64,000 bases of DNA from UBA668 sp046086305 (GTDB lineage: Bacteria > Actinomycetota > Acidimicrobiia > Acidimicrobiales > Ilumatobacteraceae). A program made the translations under genes and the position numbers. Shown in pieces: positions 61,867 through 64,000 of this stretch (its first letter is position 1; the number at the start of each line of letters is the position of its first letter). The stretch covers positions 1-64,000 of the forward strand of contig JBJSXI010000102.1 in the NCBI GenBank assembly GCA_046086305.1, written 5' to 3'. The notes under the pieces are model-generated. The model was not told the origin of the DNA. It was given only the letters and a program-made list of their open reading frames with translations, and ran no database searches.

Positions 61867-62615
61867 CGGGTCACACGGTCGATGAATGCGACGACCGACG
61901 CGGCGATGAGATCCTTGTCGTGGTCCTGGGTGGCCACGTGATAGCTGCGCTCGAGGGTGATCCGCTCGATGGGTCCGCCGTAGGTGGAGGCGAGGAACTC
62001 GGCCTGCGCCGGTTCGACCACATGGTCCTGCGGCGAGTTCATCAACAGCAGCGGCATACGCATCGTCGGGTACACACTCGACAGCGGCGCGAGTCCGTCG
62101 TTCATCAGCGACATGAGTGCCGCGAGTGGTGTGCCCTCGTAGGCATCCTCGTGTGCATCGGGGTCGGCGATGTCGCTGCCGATCCCCGGTATCACCTCGG
62201 TGCCCGCGGCGATCATGTCGCCGAGCATTGTGAGCACCTCGTCCGGTGGCGGCTGGGTGGCCGGGTTGATGCACACGAGCCCAGCGATCTCGGGATGATC
62301 GGCGCCGAGGCGCAAGGTGAGCGCGCCGCCCATGCTCAACCCGACGACGACGACCCGCTCGGCGCGCTCGGCGAGGGTGCGATACGCCGCAGCGGCTGCA
62401 CCCGACCAGTCGTGCCAGCGCGTCGGCACCATGTCGTCGAGATGTGTGCCGTGCCCCGGCAGCAGCGGCATCTCGACATGGAACCCCGCCGCCACCACGG
62501 CATCGGCGACGCTGCGCATACTGCCGGGATTCCCGGTGAAGCCGTGCAGGACGAGCACGCCGCGCGGATCGCTGCCGCGGTGTGAGAGTGGTGAGGCGCC
62601 GGGGATGATGGTCAC
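61863..62615 (-). CDS. Alpha/beta hydrolase (monoacylglycerol lipase/carboxylesterase-like)
   Basis: A 250-residue alpha/beta hydrolase: VLVLHGFTGNPGSMRSVADAV, LLPGHGTHLDDM, nucleophile elbow GLSMGGALTLRLG, Asp in NSPQDHVVEP and His in SYHVATQDHDKD. The pattern follows Est30-type carboxylesterases and thermostable monoacylglycerol lipases. GTG start; 12 bp after the ferredoxin gene and coupled to lgt. Confidence 0.88.
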   Translation of the reverse strand: MTIIPGASPLSHRGSDPRGVLVLHGFTGNPGSMRSVADAVVAAGFHVEMPLLPGHGTHLDDMVPTRWHDWSGAAAAAYRTLAERAERVVVVGLSMGGALTLRLGADHPEIAGLVCINPATQPPPDEVLTMLGDMIAAGTEVIPGIGSDIADPDAHEDAYEGTPLAALMSLMNDGLAPLSSVYPTMRMPLLLMNSPQDHVVEPAQAEFLASTYGGPIERITLERSYHVATQDHDKDLIAASVVAFIDRVTR

Positions 62616-62627
62616 CGGTCCAGTTTG

Positions 62628-62939
62628 TCAGCGGTACGGGTCGTTCGCCGACAGCGGCTCGTCCCACCATGCCGCCGGCGCCCCGACCTGCTCCCAGTCG
62701 GGGAACGGATAGATGCAGTTCACCGGGCACGCCGGGAGGCACTTGTCGCAGCCGCTGCACAGCTCGGGGATGATCACCACATCGGGGCCGTGGTTGAAGA
62801 TCGCCCCGAACTGCGGTGGGCAGTGCCGCAGGCAGGCGTCGCAGTTGATGCACTCGAGCATCTCGATCCGCAGCGGAGGGTTCTTCCACTTCGCGTTCCG
62901 GCTGCGTGTGGCGATGCGCTCCGCCCTCGACACCGACAT
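62628..62939 (-). CDS. Ferredoxin with two [4Fe-4S] clusters
   Basis: A 103-residue ferredoxin. Two cluster motifs in sequence: CINCDACLRHCPP and CSGCDKCLPACPV, both with the regular CxxCxxCxxxCP pattern. The C-terminus continues 30 residues past the second motif. A possible electron donor for sulfite reductase or a monooxygenase, but not linked to them on the map. TACACT ends 7 nt before the ATG. First gene of ferredoxin-hydrolase-lgt-hydratase. Confidence 0.93.
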   Translation of the reverse strand: MSVSRAERIATRSRNAKWKNPPLRIEMLECINCDACLRHCPPQFGAIFNHGPDVVIIPELCSGCDKCLPACPVNCIYPFPDWEQVGAPAAWWDEPLSANDPYR

Positions 62940-62946
62940 GGCGGCG

Positions 62947-62952
62947 AGTGTA
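62947..62952 (-). promoter_or_regulatory. -10 box of the ferredoxin gene (leaderless)
   Basis: TACACT on the minus strand ends 7 nt before the ATG at 62939. Confidence 0.5.
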
Positions 62953-63014
62953 CGACTGCGGCTCGGTGCGCCGCCCGTGATTCGTCCGCGGGCTCACGGC
63001 GCGCACCCACCCCG

Positions 63015-63020
63015 TATCGT
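63015..63020 (+). promoter_or_regulatory. -10 box of the M48 peptidase gene (leaderless)
   Basis: TATCGT ends 8 nt before the GTG at 63029. Confidence 0.45.
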
Positions 63021-63028
63021 TCAGTTCC

Positions 63029-63925
63029 GTGGATCGACACGGCACCCGTCGCGAACTCGACGCCGCGGCCATCACCGCGCTCGCGCCGGTCGTCGCCGTG
63101 TTCCCCGTGTGGGCGTTGTCGATCTTCGTGTTCTGGTTGCCGGTGCATCTCGTGTGGTCGGTGTCGTATCCGGTGCTCGCCGGCGGCTACCTGCTCGCCG
63201 TCGTCGTGCTGTTCCTGCGACCCGTGCAGGTGTACCTGCTCGCACCGCTGCTCGGTGCGCGTCGGCCCCGTCACGACGAGGTCGCCGTGCTCGCGCCGGC
63301 GTGGCGCCCCGTGCTGCGCGCCAACGCCCTACCGGGCCGGCGCTATGTGCTCGCCGTCCTGCCCTCGGGTGACCTCAATGCGTTTGCCTGCGGTGGTCAT
63401 CTCGTGGTGGTCACGTCGTATGCCGTCGAGTCGCTGCCGCCCGACGAGTTGAGTGGTGTACTCGCCCACGAGTTGAGCCATCACCTCGGCCTGCACACGG
63501 TGGCCCTCACGATGACCCAGTGGCTGGCGATCCCCGTGCTCGTCCTCGCCCGGATCGGGTTCTTCCTGCAGAACGTCGCGGCCGCAGCCACCTCGGCGTT
63601 CGCCTCGCAGTCACCCGGGGTGACGATGCTCGGCCGGGGTGTCGCGCGGGTGCTCAACGCCGTGTCGTGGGTGTTCCTCAGCGGATTGCTCGCCAGCAAC
63701 CTCAGCGCCAACGTCGTCGGACGACGGGCCGAGTTCCGTGCCGATCGACGGGTCGTCGAGATGGGCTTCGGCCGTCATCTCGCCCAGGCGCTGCGCCGTG
63801 TGGTCGCGGCCGGCGGCGGCGGTCGACCCACCGACCGGTGGGAGCGGCTCACCTCCACCCACCCCCCGGCACTCACGCGCATTGCGCGCATCGACGCCCT
63901 GCTGCGCGCCCAGCGCTCCCGATAG
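63029..63925 (+). CDS. M48 family membrane zinc metallopeptidase
   Basis: A 298-residue HtpX/Ste24-like peptidase. Two hydrophobic segments at the N-terminus (about residues 19-42 and 45-66), then NAFACGGHLVVVTSYAVE, the zinc motif HELSHH (HExxH) at about residue 147, two further hydrophobic helices and the third ligand region EFRADRRVVEMG. It ends with STHPPALTRIARID, typical of M48. It would degrade membrane proteins at the cytoplasmic face. The stop TAG overlaps the -10 box of the next gene. Confidence 0.9.
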   Translation: MDRHGTRRELDAAAITALAPVVAVFPVWALSIFVFWLPVHLVWSVSYPVLAGGYLLAVVVLFLRPVQVYLLAPLLGARRPRHDEVAVLAPAWRPVLRANALPGRRYVLAVLPSGDLNAFACGGHLVVVTSYAVESLPPDELSGVLAHELSHHLGLHTVALTMTQWLAIPVLVLARIGFFLQNVAAAATSAFASQSPGVTMLGRGVARVLNAVSWVFLSGLLASNLSANVVGRRAEFRADRRVVEMGFGRHLAQALRRVVAAGGGGRPTDRWERLTSTHPPALTRIARIDALLRAQRSR

Positions 63926-63928
63926 CGT
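63923..63928 (+). promoter_or_regulatory. -10 box of the last gene (leaderless), overlapping the peptidase stop
   Basis: TAGCGT ends 7 nt before the GTG at 63936; its first three bases are the preceding stop codon. Confidence 0.45.
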
Positions 63929-63935
63929 CGCCGCC

Positions 63936-64000
63936 GTGACGGCCCTCGCCATCTCCGCCCGCGGTCTCGTGCGCCGTTTCGGCGACACCGAGGCGGTGGC
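63936..64000 (+). CDS. ABC transporter ATP-binding protein (partial, N-terminus)
   Basis: The last 65 bases read VTALAISARGLVRRFGDTEAVA and run out of the window. ARGLVRRFGDTEAV is the usual first strand and A-loop region of drug/multidrug ABC ATPases (the aromatic F stacks on adenine). Too short for Walker motifs. Confidence 0.65.
   Translation, partial: MTALAISARGLVRRFGDTEAV

Overview
This window is a dense, very GC-rich bacterial chromosome segment from an actinobacterium-like organism, most likely of the Acidimicrobiia/Ilumatobacter type. That placement is an inference from base composition, frequent GTG starts, an Rv1820-like IlvG, a CopC-CopD fusion, a PAC2 protein and an ilvB leader-peptide attenuator; no rRNA is present to prove it. 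About 57 protein genes fill almost all of the 64 kb. I see no tRNA, rRNA, CRISPR array, insertion sequence, prophage or integrase. No gene-free stretch exceeds 300 bases, and the two longest gaps (35.3-35.6 kb and 51.0-51.3 kb) are filled by RNA regulators.

Layout. 0-3.3 kb: molybdenum cofactor genes (moaC cut by the edge, moaA, moeA) and a homocysteine S-methyltransferase-like gene. 3.3-5.7 kb: a glycolipid-binding-like protein, galU, a cysteine-free FmdB-like protein behind a CIRCE element, and a SAF-domain protein. 5.7-12.1 kb (minus): tldD-tldE-PHP-uppP-pirin-PLP enzyme, apparently one operon in which uppP has an in-frame stop. 12.2-15.7 kb: ilvG-like gene divergent from dxs. 15.7-21.6 kb: an inositol-phosphatase-family gene followed by an N-acyl-D-amino-acid deacylase, a DMFase-like protein, a Cys/Met PLP enzyme and a hydrolase. 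21.6-25.2 kb: a membrane protein with a 16-bp tandem repeat at its 3' end, an NfuA-like protein, a DUF3048 lipoprotein and an EamA transporter. 25.2-29.6 kb: a TPP riboswitch controlling thiN-thiB-thiP-thiQ, with ThiQ fused to an acetyltransferase domain. 29.6-31.2 kb: a WXG100-like small protein and a 449-residue unknown partner. 31-32.7 kb: CopC-CopD. 32.7-37.9 kb: cobalamin uptake (btuFCD) behind a cobalamin riboswitch, divergent from cobO-cobT-cobS. 37.9-41.2 kb: two aminotransferases and a PAC2 protein. 41.2-42.9 kb: KhtTU-like antiporter. 42.9-47.6 kb: sulfur assimilation (metY, sulfite reductase, siroheme synthesis). 47.7-52.6 kb: ilvB-ilvN-ilvC with leader-peptide attenuation, and inositol-phosphate synthase. 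52.6-57 kb: 5-FTHF cyclo-ligase, flavin reductase, Baeyer-Villiger-type monooxygenase, ilvD. 57-60.2 kb: gatCAB. 60.2-64 kb: enoyl-CoA hydratase, lgt, hydrolase, ferredoxin, M48 peptidase and the start of an ABC ATPase.

Two organising features run through the window. First, neighbouring genes on one strand are usually translationally coupled: at least 16 junctions overlap as ATGA, GTGA or TGATG. Second, most transcription units seem to be leaderless: a TANNNT hexamer lies 6-10 nt before the start codon of about 20 first genes, and I used this to choose several starts. At one locus (moeA and its divergent neighbour) the two -10 hexamers overlap inside a perfect 10-bp palindrome.

The window mostly supports biosynthesis of cofactors (molybdopterin, thiamine, cobalamin, siroheme), branched-chain amino acids and sulfur amino acids, with RNA-level feedback at three loci (TPP, cobalamin, branched-chain attenuation).
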